From contig OZ237751.1 of NCBI GenBank assembly GCA_965178125.1, positions 248,001-312,000 of the forward strand: a stretch of 64,000 nt of DNA, written 5' to 3'. The notes beneath the pieces were generated by a model. That model was not told the DNA's origin and did not search any database. It worked only from the letters and a program-made list of their open reading frames with translations. The stretch's first letter is position 1, and every line of letters begins with the position of its first letter. Positions 35,401-45,100 of the stretch are shown in pieces. The position numbers and the translations under genes were made by a program. The DNA comes from Bilabrum cf. latius. Its lineage: Eukaryota; Bigyra: Bicosoecida; Bigyra; Bicosoecida.

Positions 35401-38400
35401 CAGCCCCACGCCCAGCAACTCGGCCTCACCAAGTACCAGCCCCACGCCCAGCAACTCGGCCTCACCAAGTACCAGCCCCACGCCCAGCAACTCGGCCACA
35501 CCAAGTACCAGCCCCACGCCCAGCAACTCGGCCTCACCAAGTACCAGCCCCACGCCCAGCAACTCGGCCACACCAAGTACCAGCCCCACGCCCAGCAACT
35601 CGGCCACACCAAGTACCAGCCCCACGCCCAGCAACTCGGCCTCACCAAGTACCAGCCCCACGCCCAGCAACTCGGCCTCACCAAGTACCAGCCCCACGCC
35701 CAGCAACTCGGCCACACCAAGTACCAGCCCCACGCCCAGCAACTCGGCCACACCAAGTACCAGCCCCACGCCCAGCAACTCGGCCACACCAAGTACCAGC
35801 CCCACGCCCAGCAACTCGGCCTCTCCAAGTACCAGCCCCACGCCCAGCAACTCGGCCACACCAAGTACCAGCCCCACGCCCAGCAACTCGGCCACACCAA
35901 GTACCAGCCCCACGCCCAGCAACTCGGCCTCACCAAGTACCAGCCCCACGCCCAGCAACTCGGCCACACCAAGTACCAGCCCCACGCCCAGCAACTCGGC
36001 CTCACCAAGTACCAGCCCCACGCCCAGCAACTCGGCCACACCAAGTACCAGCCCCACGCCCAGCAACTCGGCCACACCAAGTACCAGCCCCACGCCCAGC
36101 AACTCGGCCACACCAAGTACCAGCCCCACGCCCAGCAACTCGGCCAGCCCAAGCGCCACACCTAGCCCCTCTTCGGCCCCCTTCGGCTCCGTGCGCTCAG
36201 TCGTCGAGCTCGCCAACGGACTCAACGGAGTCCCGGCAGACCTCGTGCCTGCCAGTGGACAGCTCGGCGTCTCTCTCATCAGCATCGGCGACTGGGACGG
36301 TGATGGTGTGGCCGACATGGCCGCATCCGCGGCGTGGCTCAACACGGCCTACGTCATGCTCATGCACGCCAACCAGACCGTCAAGCGCGTCGTGAGCTGC
36401 GGGCCCGACGCGCCAGGATACGGGCATGCCATGCCAGGGGCAGGCCAGTGGTGGGGCCACGGGCTGGCGTTCGTCGGCATGGAGCCTCTGCCCGGACAGC
36501 CACATGTGACTGGCGTCCGTCTGCTGGTGACGCAATTCGTGAACGGCCACCTGTACGACCTGCTGCTGGCTCCCAACGGCACCTTCGCCAGATCCATCAA
36601 GCACTCCGGTACGGACCTGGTGGCCGTGCAAGGCAACGACCTCACCGTGGCCGGCCGCATGGGCATCTCGGTGGCCAGCGCGGACGTGGATGGCGACGGC
36701 TTGGCCGATGTCATCCTGGGAGCGGACAGTCAGTTTGGCGCGGTGGGCGGCGTGTCCATCCTGTTCGCGGACCCGGCCGACCCCTTCAGCTTCTCCCACG
36801 CGGTGACCATCTCGAATGGCAAGAGCGGACTGCCAGCTGCCACCATCCCGGCCGGATCCAGGATGGGCTACACCGTGTCGTGGCTGGGCGCATGGGGCGA
36901 TGGCACCAACGCGCTGGCCATCGGCGGCGGGCCGCACGAAGGTGCGAACATCGTGCTGCTGGTGGGCATGCATGCCAACGGCAGCGTGGCGTGGCAGCAG
37001 CCCATCGGCAGCGACACGGGCGGCATGCCGATACTCTCGCTGTCCACCTTGGGGTTCGGATCCGCCGTCAGCGCCGTGGATCTCGACGGCCAGGCCCCGC
37101 TGGACCTGCTCATCGGCGCCGCGGACTACAACACAGGCAACGGCAAGCTATACATGTGCGTGCTGAACCAGTCCAGCCGCCAAGTCACATCGCACGTCGA
37201 GGTGTCCAACGGACAGGGCGGGCTGCCTGCATCTACCTACGCCAGCGGCGATGTGTTCGGCAGCTCCGTGGCGGGCGTGCTGCATCCGGTGTACGACGGC
37301 GGCGATCGCGTGGTGTACGTGGGTGCGCGACATCGTGGGACACAGCAAGTGGGCTCTGTGTTCGCCATGACTGTGCGGGGCAGCACAGTGGTAGCGGCGT
37401 CGCCCAGCCCCAGCCCCACACCAAGCACGAGTCCGAGTCCATCTGTGACACCATCGCCCAGCACTACACCATCGCCCAGCCCCTCTCCGGCCCCCTTCGG
37501 CTCCGTGCGCTCAGTCGTCGAGCTCGCCAACGGACTCAACGGAGTCCCGGCAGACCTCGTGCCTGCCAGTGGACAGCTCGGCGTCTCTCTCATCAGCATC
37601 GGCGACTGGGACGGTGATGGTGTGGCCGACATGGCCGCATCCGCGGCGTGGCTCAACACGGCCTACGTCATGCTCATGCACGCCAACCAGACCGTCAAGC
37701 GTGTCGTGAGCTGCGGGCCCGACGCGCCAGGATACGGGCATGCCATGCCAGGGGCAGGCCAGTGGTGGGGCCACGGGCTGGCGTTCGTCGGCATGGAGCC
37801 TCTGCCCGGACAGCCACATGTGACTGGCGTCCGTCTGCTGGTGACGCAATTCGTGAACGGCCACCTGTACGACCTGCTGCTGGCTCCCAACGGCACCTTC
37901 GCCAGATCCATCAAGCACTCCGGTACGGACCTGGTGGCCGTGCAAGGCAACGACCTCACCGTGGCCGGCCGCATGGGCATCTCGGTGGCCAGCGCGGACG
38001 TGGATGGCGACGGCTTGGCCGATGTCATCCTGGGAGCGGACAGTCAGTTTGGCGCGGTGGGCGGCGTGTCCATCCTGTTCGCGGACCCGGCCGACCCCTT
38101 CAGCTTCTCCCACGCGGTGACCATCTCGAATGGCAAGAGCGGACTGCCAGCTGCCACCATCCCGGCCGGATCCAGGATGGGCTACACCGTGTCGTGGCTG
38201 GGCGCATGGGGCGATGGCACCAACACGCTGGCCATCGGCGGCGGGCCGCACGAAGGTGCGAACATCGTGCTGCTGGTGGGCATGCATGCCAACGGCAGCG
38301 TGGCGTGGCAGCAGCCCATCGGCAGCGACACGGGCGGCATGCCGATACTCTCGCTGTCCACCTTGGGGTTCGGATCCGCCGTCAGCGCCGTGGATCTCGA

Positions 38401-39019
38401 CGGCCAGGCCCCGCTGGACCTGCTCATCGGCGCCGCGGACTACAACACAGGCAACGGCAAGCTATACATGTGCGTGCTGAACCAGTCCAGCCGCCAAGTC
38501 ACATCGCACGTCGAGGTGTCCAACGGACAGGGCGGGCTGCCTGCATCTACCTACGCCAGCGGCGATGTGTTCGGCAGCTCCGTGGCGGGCGTGCTGCATC
38601 CGGTGTACGACGGCGGCGATCGCGTGGTGTACGTGGGTGCACGACATCGTGGGACACAGCAAGTGGGCTCTGTGTTCGCCATGACTGTGCGGGGCAGTGC
38701 AGGTGGAGAATCGACCCAGACCGGTCAACATGGCGTGTCCCACGCTGGTGAAACTCGGCTCCAGGGGATGTCTACGGTAGAATCGACACAGTCTGTGGAT
38801 CCTAATGGTGTTGGATCGCTGTACCAGAGCGAGAGTGCACCATCGGTTGATTCCGATTCTACCGCGAGATTGGGCACAGTCAGTATGACAAGCATCGTGC
38901 TGATCGCGGCAGCTTGCGCCGTGTTGGCCGTGGCTGCGGTTCTTCTGGCTACCAGAGCTCGACATTCGCCACCGTCCAGCCGCCGTCAGGCGGACGCCGT
39001 GAGTACAGCTGCAGTCTAA
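32492..39019 (+). CDS. Giant FG-GAP-repeat surface protein with Ser/Thr/Pro stalk
   Basis: A 2,175-residue, intronless type I membrane protein. It has a signal peptide (residues 1–~23, MRTGVLVTVLVLAIYSK…), four near-identical ~400-residue modules, and a C-terminal transmembrane helix ('TSIVLIAAACAVLAVAAVLL') with a short basic tail. Each module has calcium-binding FG-GAP/VCBS loops ('IGDWDGDGVADM', 'ADVDGDGLADVILGA', 'VDLDGQAPLDLLIGAADY'). These are the blade motifs of integrin-alpha-like beta-propellers, with several NxS/T sites. Modules 1–2 and 3–4 are linked by Ser/Pro linkers, and the two pairs are separated by 27 copies of a 12-residue Ser/Thr/Pro/Asn unit, probably a glycosylated stalk. 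An adhesion or cell-coat role is inferred. No UAG occurs in 2,175 codons; the stop is UAA. Long open frames on the minus strand are mirror artefacts. Confidence 0.88.
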   Translation: MRTGVLVTVLVLAIYSKPTWCSAAPPSPSPAPFGSVRSVVELANGLNGVPADLVPASGQLGVSLISIGDWDGDGVADMAASAAWLNTAYVMLMHANQTVKRVVSCGPDAPGYGHAMPGAGQWWGHGLAFVGMEPLPGQPHVTGVRLLVTQFVNGHLYDLLLAPNGTFARSIKHSGADLVAVQGNDLTVAGRMGISVASADVDGDGLADVILGADSQFGAVGGVSILFADPADPFSFSHAVTISNGKSGLPAATIPAGSRMGYTVSWLGAWGDGTNALAIGGGPHEGANIVLLVGMHANGSVAWQQPIGSDTGGMPILSLSTLGFGSAVSAVDLDGQAPLDLLIGAADYNTGNGKLYMCVLNQSSRQVTSHVEVSNGQGGLPASTYASGDVFGSSVAGVLHPVYDGGDRVVYVGARHRGTQQVGSVFAMTVRGSTVVAASPSPSPTPSTSPSPSVTPSPSTTPSPSPSPAPFGSVRSVVELANGLNGVPADLVPASGQLGVSLISIGDWDGDGVADMAASAAWLNTAYVMLMHANQTVKRVVSCGPDAPGYGHAMPGGGQWWGHGLALVGMEPLPGQPHVTGVRLLVTQFVNGHLYDLLLAPNGTFARSIKHSGADLVAVQGNDLTVAGRMGISVASADVDGDGLADVILGADSQFGAVGGVSILFADPADPFSFSHAVTISNGKSGLPAATIPAGSRMGYTVSWLGAWGDGTNTLAIGGGPHEGANIVLLVGMHANGSVAWQQPIGSDTGGMPILSLSTLGFGSAVSAVDLDGQAPLDLLIGAADYNTGNGKLYMCVLNQSSRQVTSHVEVSNGQGGLPASTYASGDVFGSSVAGVLHPVYDGGDRVVYVGARHRGTQQVGSVFAMTVRGSNVASASATPTPSSTPTPSPTASLSPSTSPTPSNSATPSTSPTPSNSASPSTSPTPSNSASPSTSPTPSNSATPSTSPTPSNSATPSTSPTPSNSASPSTSPTPSNSASPSTSPTPSNSASPSTSPTPSNSATPSTSPTPSNSASPSTSPTPSNSATPSTSPTPSNSATPSTSPTPSNSASPSTSPTPSNSASPSTSPTPSNSATPSTSPTPSNSATPSTSPTPSNSATPSTSPTPSNSASPSTSPTPSNSATPSTSPTPSNSATPSTSPTPSNSASPSTSPTPSNSATPSTSPTPSNSASPSTSPTPSNSATPSTSPTPSNSATPSTSPTPSNSATPSTSPTPSNSASPSATPSPSSAPFGSVRSVVELANGLNGVPADLVPASGQLGVSLISIGDWDGDGVADMAASAAWLNTAYVMLMHANQTVKRVVSCGPDAPGYGHAMPGAGQWWGHGLAFVGMEPLPGQPHVTGVRLLVTQFVNGHLYDLLLAPNGTFARSIKHSGTDLVAVQGNDLTVAGRMGISVASADVDGDGLADVILGADSQFGAVGGVSILFADPADPFSFSHAVTISNGKSGLPAATIPAGSRMGYTVSWLGAWGDGTNALAIGGGPHEGANIVLLVGMHANGSVAWQQPIGSDTGGMPILSLSTLGFGSAVSAVDLDGQAPLDLLIGAADYNTGNGKLYMCVLNQSSRQVTSHVEVSNGQGGLPASTYASGDVFGSSVAGVLHPVYDGGDRVVYVGARHRGTQQVGSVFAMTVRGSTVVAASPSPSPTPSTSPSPSVTPSPSTTPSPSPSPAPFGSVRSVVELANGLNGVPADLVPASGQLGVSLISIGDWDGDGVADMAASAAWLNTAYVMLMHANQTVKRVVSCGPDAPGYGHAMPGAGQWWGHGLAFVGMEPLPGQPHVTGVRLLVTQFVNGHLYDLLLAPNGTFARSIKHSGTDLVAVQGNDLTVAGRMGISVASADVDGDGLADVILGADSQFGAVGGVSILFADPADPFSFSHAVTISNGKSGLPAATIPAGSRMGYTVSWLGAWGDGTNTLAIGGGPHEGANIVLLVGMHANGSVAWQQPIGSDTGGMPILSLSTLGFGSAVSAVDLDGQAPLDLLIGAADYNTGNGKLYMCVLNQSSRQVTSHVEVSNGQGGLPASTYASGDVFGSSVAGVLHPVYDGGDRVVYVGARHRGTQQVGSVFAMTVRGSAGGESTQTGQHGVSHAGETRLQGMSTVESTQSVDPNGVGSLYQSESAPSVDSDSTARLGTVSMTSIVLIAAACAVLAVAAVLLATRARHSPPSSRRQADAVSTAAV
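32581..33790 (+). repeat. FG-GAP module 1
   Basis: First of four ~1.2-kb modules nearly identical in DNA. Diagnostic residues are GAGQ, ALAF, SGADL and TNALA. It is followed by a ~100-bp Ser/Pro linker before module 2. Confidence 0.9.
33895..35104 (+). repeat. FG-GAP module 2
   Basis: Second module, offset exactly 1,314 bp from module 1. Diagnostic residues are GGGQ, ALAL, SGADL and TNTLA. It leads into the 36-bp stalk repeat. Confidence 0.9.
35183..36154 (+). repeat. 27-unit 36-bp minisatellite coding a Ser/Thr/Pro stalk
   Basis: Twenty-seven in-frame 36-bp units encode TSPTPSNSAxPS, where x is Thr (ACA) or Ser (TCA, once TCT; the last unit AGC). Units are otherwise almost invariant, which implies recent unequal exchange or slippage. 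Length should vary between strains. Confidence 0.93.
36175..37384 (+). repeat. FG-GAP module 3
   Basis: Third module. It shares GAGQ, ALAF and TNALA with module 1, but SGTDL with module 4. The linker after it is identical to the one after module 1, so the module pair was duplicated as a block. Confidence 0.9.
37489..38698 (+). repeat. FG-GAP module 4
   Basis: Fourth module, again offset 1,314 bp from module 3. It carries SGTDL and TNTLA, the latter as in module 2. The unique juxtamembrane region and transmembrane helix follow. Confidence 0.9.
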
Positions 39020-40123
39020 GGCTTGTCGAGCTCCCGATTGAATTGGTCATCAATTGATTCATTCACGTCACTGATGCGACGTGCTTGATTCGCATGCGCG
39101 TGCCCCACTCAGTTTTCCTCGTGTAGCTTGCTCCTGGCAAGTCGGGTTCCGCAGCGTGCCTTGGTATTGATGCCAATATGCATTTGCTATGCTTAATTCT
39201 ACACGCGAACCACATCCATTGATCAACTGGTCAACTATCTATGTGCCGCGGCGCGCCCAGACCTCTCCCACCAGTGGAAGACTCCCCCTCACCATCGATC
39301 GAATAGGAGCAAGGCCGTTTACATCCATACTGATCTGGCGGATACCACTAGTAGTAGTTGCTCTTGTGGACGCAACTTGAACCAAAGATTCCGCGTTGCA
39401 TTGAAATCTAAATTTTCGAGCAATCCTAGCGGGTGGCGGCTTTTCCAGTTGGCTTCCACCTGGCAACACTACTATTGCTTGCACCGCAGAGCCTTACGCT
39501 GATTAATCCTACTAGTAGTTTGCCAATAGTTGTGGCCGACACACGCTCAAGTTGCAGTATACTCAGTGTCGCGATCAACATGATGGACTGAGTAGACGCG
39601 AAAATTATTGCAACTTAACGATAGCTGTCGTTCAATGTTCGATAGCTGTCGTTCAATGTTCAATGACAGCATTACAACGAAAGCACCGGTCAACGCATGA
39701 TTGACTGCTGCAAAACGAGAGTGCCCCATACAAGAAAATCAAAAAAATAGACGGGACCAAAACGGGACTTCTCGTTTTTCCAGCGTCGTGGACGAACATG
39801 ATGTGGCTATCATTCGCCATTAGAAATTTACTGTACTAGCTAGTAATCCTGTCAATGAACGATGCGTTTCGCACGATGGTGGAGGTTCGGTCCGGTTCCG
39901 AGTTGATGAGAAGCCATAAATTTGTCATAGTACAGTTTCGCACAAGCTGCTGCGTCTTCTGTCAATGGAATCAAGCTGCCTTGATAATGTTATTTGCCAG
40001 ACGTGGGCTGCGAAAGCATTTACGCCTGGGCTGTTCAAGACCCCCATCGGAACTATGGAGACTGCTGCGTGGCGGCCAGCTAAACAAGTTGCAGATAGAT
40101 CTCCTTGCGTAAACGCTGTCACC
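39020..40123. other. Gene-less region with a 21-bp direct duplication
   Basis: About 1.1 kb between the FG-GAP stop and the GDP-hexose phosphorylase start. Near 39620–39665 a 21-bp stretch beginning CGATAGCTGTCG occurs twice head to tail. Open frames here are short and featureless. No tRNA or mobile element was seen. Confidence 0.5.
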
Positions 40124-42061
40124 ATGACTTACAATTCAGAGCATTATAAACGTAAGAGACCCGCTTCCACTGCTCCAGCGGGGTCAGGACCGAAAGTTGT
40201 CGCGGTTGATGATCTCGGTGGTGCTGCAGTCGTACCGTAGGCTGAGGTGATTCGAGCATTCGACCCCAGTCGCTTCAACTTCCGGAAAGCTAGTGTGAAT
40301 GAGCATATGTTGTACATTGGGCGCGATCGATAGCACGTGCTGTTGCCAAACGTGTCGCCGATCATGCCAATGCATTCATTGCTGGTACCGTCCTGGCGAA
40401 ATGGCCTCGCGCAGAGGCTCAACTTTGCGGCTGCTCATGCTGCACTGCAGCTCCTGTGCTTACCAGTAGTGATAACTCACCCAAAACAGTATCGTGACGA
40501 GCCGACACCGGTGGAGCCTAGGCCGGTAGCCATGCAAAGAATCGCACTGGCAGCCAGCCGCCGCCTCTTGTTCAACTCGCTGTGCGCGTACTCCTCCGTG
40601 AACCACATGCACTTTCACCTCGTGTATGCGTGCGAGATGGCTCGCTCCAGAGCGGGCTTTCCTTCTGATGGGACCGCTGCACCGACACGTGCCAGCGAAG
40701 CGGGTACCAAAGCTGTGGAACACCCACGAGGCCCGGAGAAGGATGCAACCCTCGAGTCGTGTGAAAAGCACGACGCACCGGTGTATACCTACAGGCCCTC
40801 AACCGGCACCCATATCCTCCCGATCGAGCGAGCGAGTCCCAGGGTGATCGCGAAGAGGAGCCTCACGAGACGGAGCACTTGCTCGGGGGCGAGCGTCTGC
40901 ATCGAGCTTGCCCTCGGTGTGACGAGCACGGCCGACTGGCCCCTCCCTTCCCTGGTGCTCCTTGCACGCCCCGTTCCGGTGTCCACGCGCCGGTCGACAC
41001 CGCTTGCACCGGGGACATCGGAGACAGGGCTGGCGGCGCCGCCTCTTGGGTGCGGTCCCGGTCCGTCGCTTGGGTCCGAGAGCGGAGCGAGGGGGTCAGA
41101 GGGGGGGGCAGCGGGGAATGCTGCAGGGGGGGCTGCAAGAAGTCATGAAGGGGGGGCAGGGTCTGGTGCTGCAGTGGAAGTCGTCTCTGGTTGTGCCGAC
41201 GAGTGGCCCATCGATCCGTCTGCCCCCATTCTAGAGGTAGAGGTAGTGGCATCCAGTGCAGGGGCAGGGCCAGCATCATCAGGCTCGGGTGGAGGCACTG
41301 GCAATGGCAGCGGAGCTGCCCGTGTTCAGAAGGCAGGTGCTCATGATGCGGGAGAGGCTGGCTTCGCTTCGGCCGAGTCGTCGCGGTCCGGTGGATGGGA
41401 AGTTGCCGCCAGATCTCTATCCGAGTGGGTTGGTGCGGTGGCAGGCGCGCTGGGGGAGGCAGGGGTGGCTCACAACGTGCTGATGGCAGGGCCTCAGGCA
41501 CCGCTTGCCCCGCTGCAGGCCAAGGACAAGGGCAAGGACAAGGACAAGGGCAAGGGCAAGGACAAGGACAAGGACAAGGGCAAGGACAAGGACAAGGGCA
41601 AGGGCGCCAGTTCCGCAAAGCTCATTTCGTCGGGTGAACAAACCGGCAGTGGTGGGGAGAGGGATTCGACCCTCGGGGAGCTTAAATCGTCGGAGTTCCG
41701 CGGGGCAACTGCTGCTGCCAGGGGGTCTACAGGCCCGACTGAGGGCGGCGGTACGGGCGATGGCAGCGTCGATGCTGTTTGGTGGCACGGGGAGGGGAGC
41801 GGCTGGGCGCGCGCTCACATCATGCTGCGGAGGCCTCAGCTAGGAAGCGATGACACGCAAGCTCGTGGAATGGCGGTGGCGGTGGCAGAGGGGGTGGGTC
41901 TCGCCATCGCGAACCGGCCTGATGCAGCGGACGGCAGCCTGGTGGGCTGGGGAGACGTCGGCGAGGCAGTCGAGCGCCTGCTCGGAGAGGCTGCGCTTCC
42001 CGCCAGCATGGTGGGCGAGTGGGCTGGGAAGGCAGCAGTGCTACTTGAACTGCTCAAGTAA
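40124..42061 (+). CDS. GDP-hexose phosphorylase (VTC2 / GDPGP1, HIT superfamily)
   Basis: The family phosphorolyses GDP-L-galactose (the committed plant/algal ascorbate step) or GDP-glucose. The N-terminal half matches: 'FDPSRFNFRKASVNEHML', 'HVLLPNVSPIMPMHSLLVPS', 'LLFNSLCAYSSVNHMHFHLV'. The catalytic histidine triad HMHFH is at codons 40604–40618 (residues 161–165), in the animal-type HxHxH form rather than plant HxHxQ. UAGs at 40238 and 40331 both precede this core. The second is eight residues before the conserved 'NVSP' motif, so stopping there would delete the enzyme. The C-terminal half is divergent, with low-complexity inserts including an Asp/Lys/Gly stretch (41520–41605). Total 645 residues; stop UAA. 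Which GDP-sugar it uses is not settled by sequence alone. Confidence 0.75.
41520..41605 (+). repeat. AAGGAC/AAGGGC hexamer microsatellite inside the phosphorylase
   Basis: About fourteen hexamers code alternating KD and KG pairs in the C-terminal part of the GDP-hexose phosphorylase. It is in frame and probably a disordered linker. Confidence 0.85.
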
Positions 42062-42151
42062 TCTCCAGGGTCGTCGTCGGCATTAGATCTAGGCCTAGGC
42101 CTAGGTCCAACCTGATTTCGGTTCCGAGTCATTCAACCCAGAACACCAAAA

Positions 42152-45100
42152 ATGAACTTCAAACTGAAATTTTGCCGTGCCACGCCTAGTTTATGCACTG
42201 CAACGGAGAATATGCAATGTATTCAACCCGATGTATCCTTGACGACTCGCGGCGGAGCCATTTGCGATGTGTTTAGCGACCACTGGGTGCAAAGAGTTGT
42301 TGGAATCGGCCAGACCGAACTGCTTGCTGCCATTGACGCATTGGAGCCACGCGAATCGGGTACGAGTGATCAGGATAAGGATACAGCAGGAATCAGCAGC
42401 AGCGAGGCGTTGATTCGCGTAAAGACCTTTTGCGAACGTGTGTGCCAAGAAGACACCGTTCCTGCTGTCTTGGCAGGTCAAGCCGTCGCCGCACTGTGCG
42501 CAATCAGCAAATGTAGACCAGCTACAATATCATCTGCGCATTCCATATTTGCTCGTCTCGCTGGCGAGCTTGCACAAGTTGCATACGGCGCTGCTGGCGG
42601 CTCGCAGCAAGATCGCATTCTCACAGCGTGCGCTTGCGTAGCCATTGCGCACCCAAGCCTTTTACTGGCTGTGCAGCCAGCAGCCATATACGAAGACTCC
42701 ATCGAGATTCGAATGACTAAGGGCGCTATCTAGGCGGATGGATACGACGCGGTAGAAGGCGAGCCCTCAAGCGGAGAGCCGACTGGAAGCGAAGACGGCT
42801 CAGGCTTTGAGAATTCTGACAGCGACGATTGCACCGACTCTGACGATAAAGACTCAACTTTGCCGTTTCATGGACCCCGCTTGGCGATCAAAATGTGCCA
42901 GGCGGTGCAGCGGGGCTTCTCCTCGGCTGCTACTAGCTGGCCTGCCCCTGCGGCGCGCCGGCTGAAGTCTCGCGGCTCGAGCAGATCCACTAGCAGAGCC
43001 CGCATGGCCGGCGCCTTGCAGCCATCATCTATGCCGGCATCATCTATGCCGACATCATCATCATTATCGCCGTGCAGAGCGCGGTCGCATCTTGCCAAGT
43101 GCAGGTGGCTGAGATCGATGGGCGCGGCACTGAAAAGTGTGTGCCGGATCGCGCTGTCCAGGCGGAGTCATGGGGTGGAACTGGCCTTCCCGTTGCGAGT
43201 GTCCGAGGCTGACGCTGTGCACCACGCTCTGCTGCAGGCCGTGCTTAAGGGGCTGCGGGTGCTGCGACCTGATCCGTAGAAGCACGAAGGGAGACCGGCA
43301 GCTGCAGCGAGCGAGCAAGGCACAGCACCATCGAGAGCACAAACTGACGGCACGCCCAGCAGCAGCGCTGCGGAACACGAGGACGGCTCAATGGTTTCGA
43401 TCGACCTCTTGGTAGACACAATAGAGGATCTGAGAAGCCTAGGGGGTAGCGAAAGGAACGCAGCTGACGATTCGGCCGGCTCGGCAAAGCACAACGCTGC
43501 AGCTGCTGCTGCGGCTGCCTTGCCAACGTCGGTCGTACGTCGCAGCACGCCCGCCATTATCGCCGCCTAGCAGGATGTATCCCGACATTCAGACGCTATT
43601 TCGTCTCTTCGAGACCAAATAAATTCCCATGAGCTTGCGATAGAAGCGCTTCAAGCAGGAATACAGGAGGAATCTGCTTCGATCGAGCGCGCCGTCATGG
43701 CAGACTGGCAGTGCACGCGAGAGGCTGCCGTTCGCGAAACTTACTCGCCCGTGCCAGATCGGCGCGCCTGCTCCGACCAATTGTTGAGTGACCCATCCTC
43801 CGGACCGGCAGAGGGGGATCTCGCTCGTGCCACATTAGATCCAGATGTACCAGCTGCCGCAGCCTCGCCAGAGCTTCGCCAGCCTATGTAGCGACCTGCA
43901 GCCAGAGACCCTCAGGCTGCTTTCGACTAGGCTCGCCACATCGTGGCCCTCTCGATCGATGATACAAACAAGCGCACCAAGGCAGTGAAGCAAGCATGCC
44001 ATCAGTTTCTGCAGGACGCCATTTCGGCAGCCAGGGCGGTTCCGGCGGCGATTCAGCGAGCCGCTGCAGAGAAGCAACTCGACGGGCCCGGTGAACGCGA
44101 ACACGGGGCTGGCACTTGTGACCCTGGCCAAAGTGCACATTCTGCGATCCATTCTGGGATCCCTTCGCCGCGTCTGTTGTCCGGGCACGGTTTCGCAGGG
44201 GGCGCCAAGCTTGTGGACGAGCACCGTGGGCTGTTTCTCAAGACGCCCGACGACTCTCACGGCATCTACGGGAGCCTCGTGATGGCTGGCAAGGTCATGA
44301 AGCTGGAAGCAAAAGCATCAGAGGCTGTGCATGACATGGCTTCTGCGCACATCAGCGCCCCCCTTACGGTGGTATTGGACGTGCCCTGCAGCTCCAATGC
44401 GACGGGACAGACGCAGCGAGTGCAGGTCTAGGCCAAGCTACCGGTGGTACCGTCCACGCTGCGCATCGGATCTCCGGACGGAGGAAGGACCGTTCACATT
44501 GATCGATATCAGGGCGACTAGGTGGTAAAGCCACTAGCCCAGTGGTTTCACCTCGCTCCAATGCGACTTGCAGGGGTGCGCAGAACGAACAGGCACCAGT
44601 ACCAAAGTGGCAATCCTTTTTCGGGAGATGAGGATGATGATAGCACCGATGGAAGTAGAGGAAGGAGTAGGAAATCGACTGGCTCTTGGAAATGGAACAG
44701 GCCGGGGCAGACGTGCGCGACATCTGCGGCGCGTATGAAGCAGCTGCCAGGCTGCCGTTGGACATGGGCATCGAGCACCTCGTGTGGCGGTCGTCCGCGA
44801 AGCTGGACGAGGTGGTCAAGTTGGTCGAGGTTTCGAAGGAGTATCGGATCGCAAAACACGTGGAGTCTGTGCAAACGTTAGAAGACAAAAAACCTGGTGG
44901 CGCTACCACTCTACGTTCTGGCGACGCGCCGCGCGGCAGCTTCGGTGGGTAGAGGGCGCCAATTCGCTCGGCCTTGCACAGAAGCGACACGGTAGCTTCG
45001 TCCGCTGCTGTGGAACACCAACTACCGTTTGATGTGGAAGTGCACCAGCTGCCAACCGGTCAGCGCATGGTACTGGACACGCACCGGCTGCTGATGCCAG

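Noticed and set aside
34957-36345. 462- and 329-codon minus-strand ORFs of repeated GVGLVLG/WGWYLV units, and plus-strand HAQQLG-type ORFs
   Set aside because: All are frame shadows of the 36-bp stalk repeat (36 is divisible by 3, so every frame stays open).
32603-38287. Repeated 258-codon minus-strand ORFs and long out-of-frame plus ORFs across the FG-GAP gene
   Set aside because: They recur identically in every module because the DNA is repeated. They are GC-rich shadows with no domain features.
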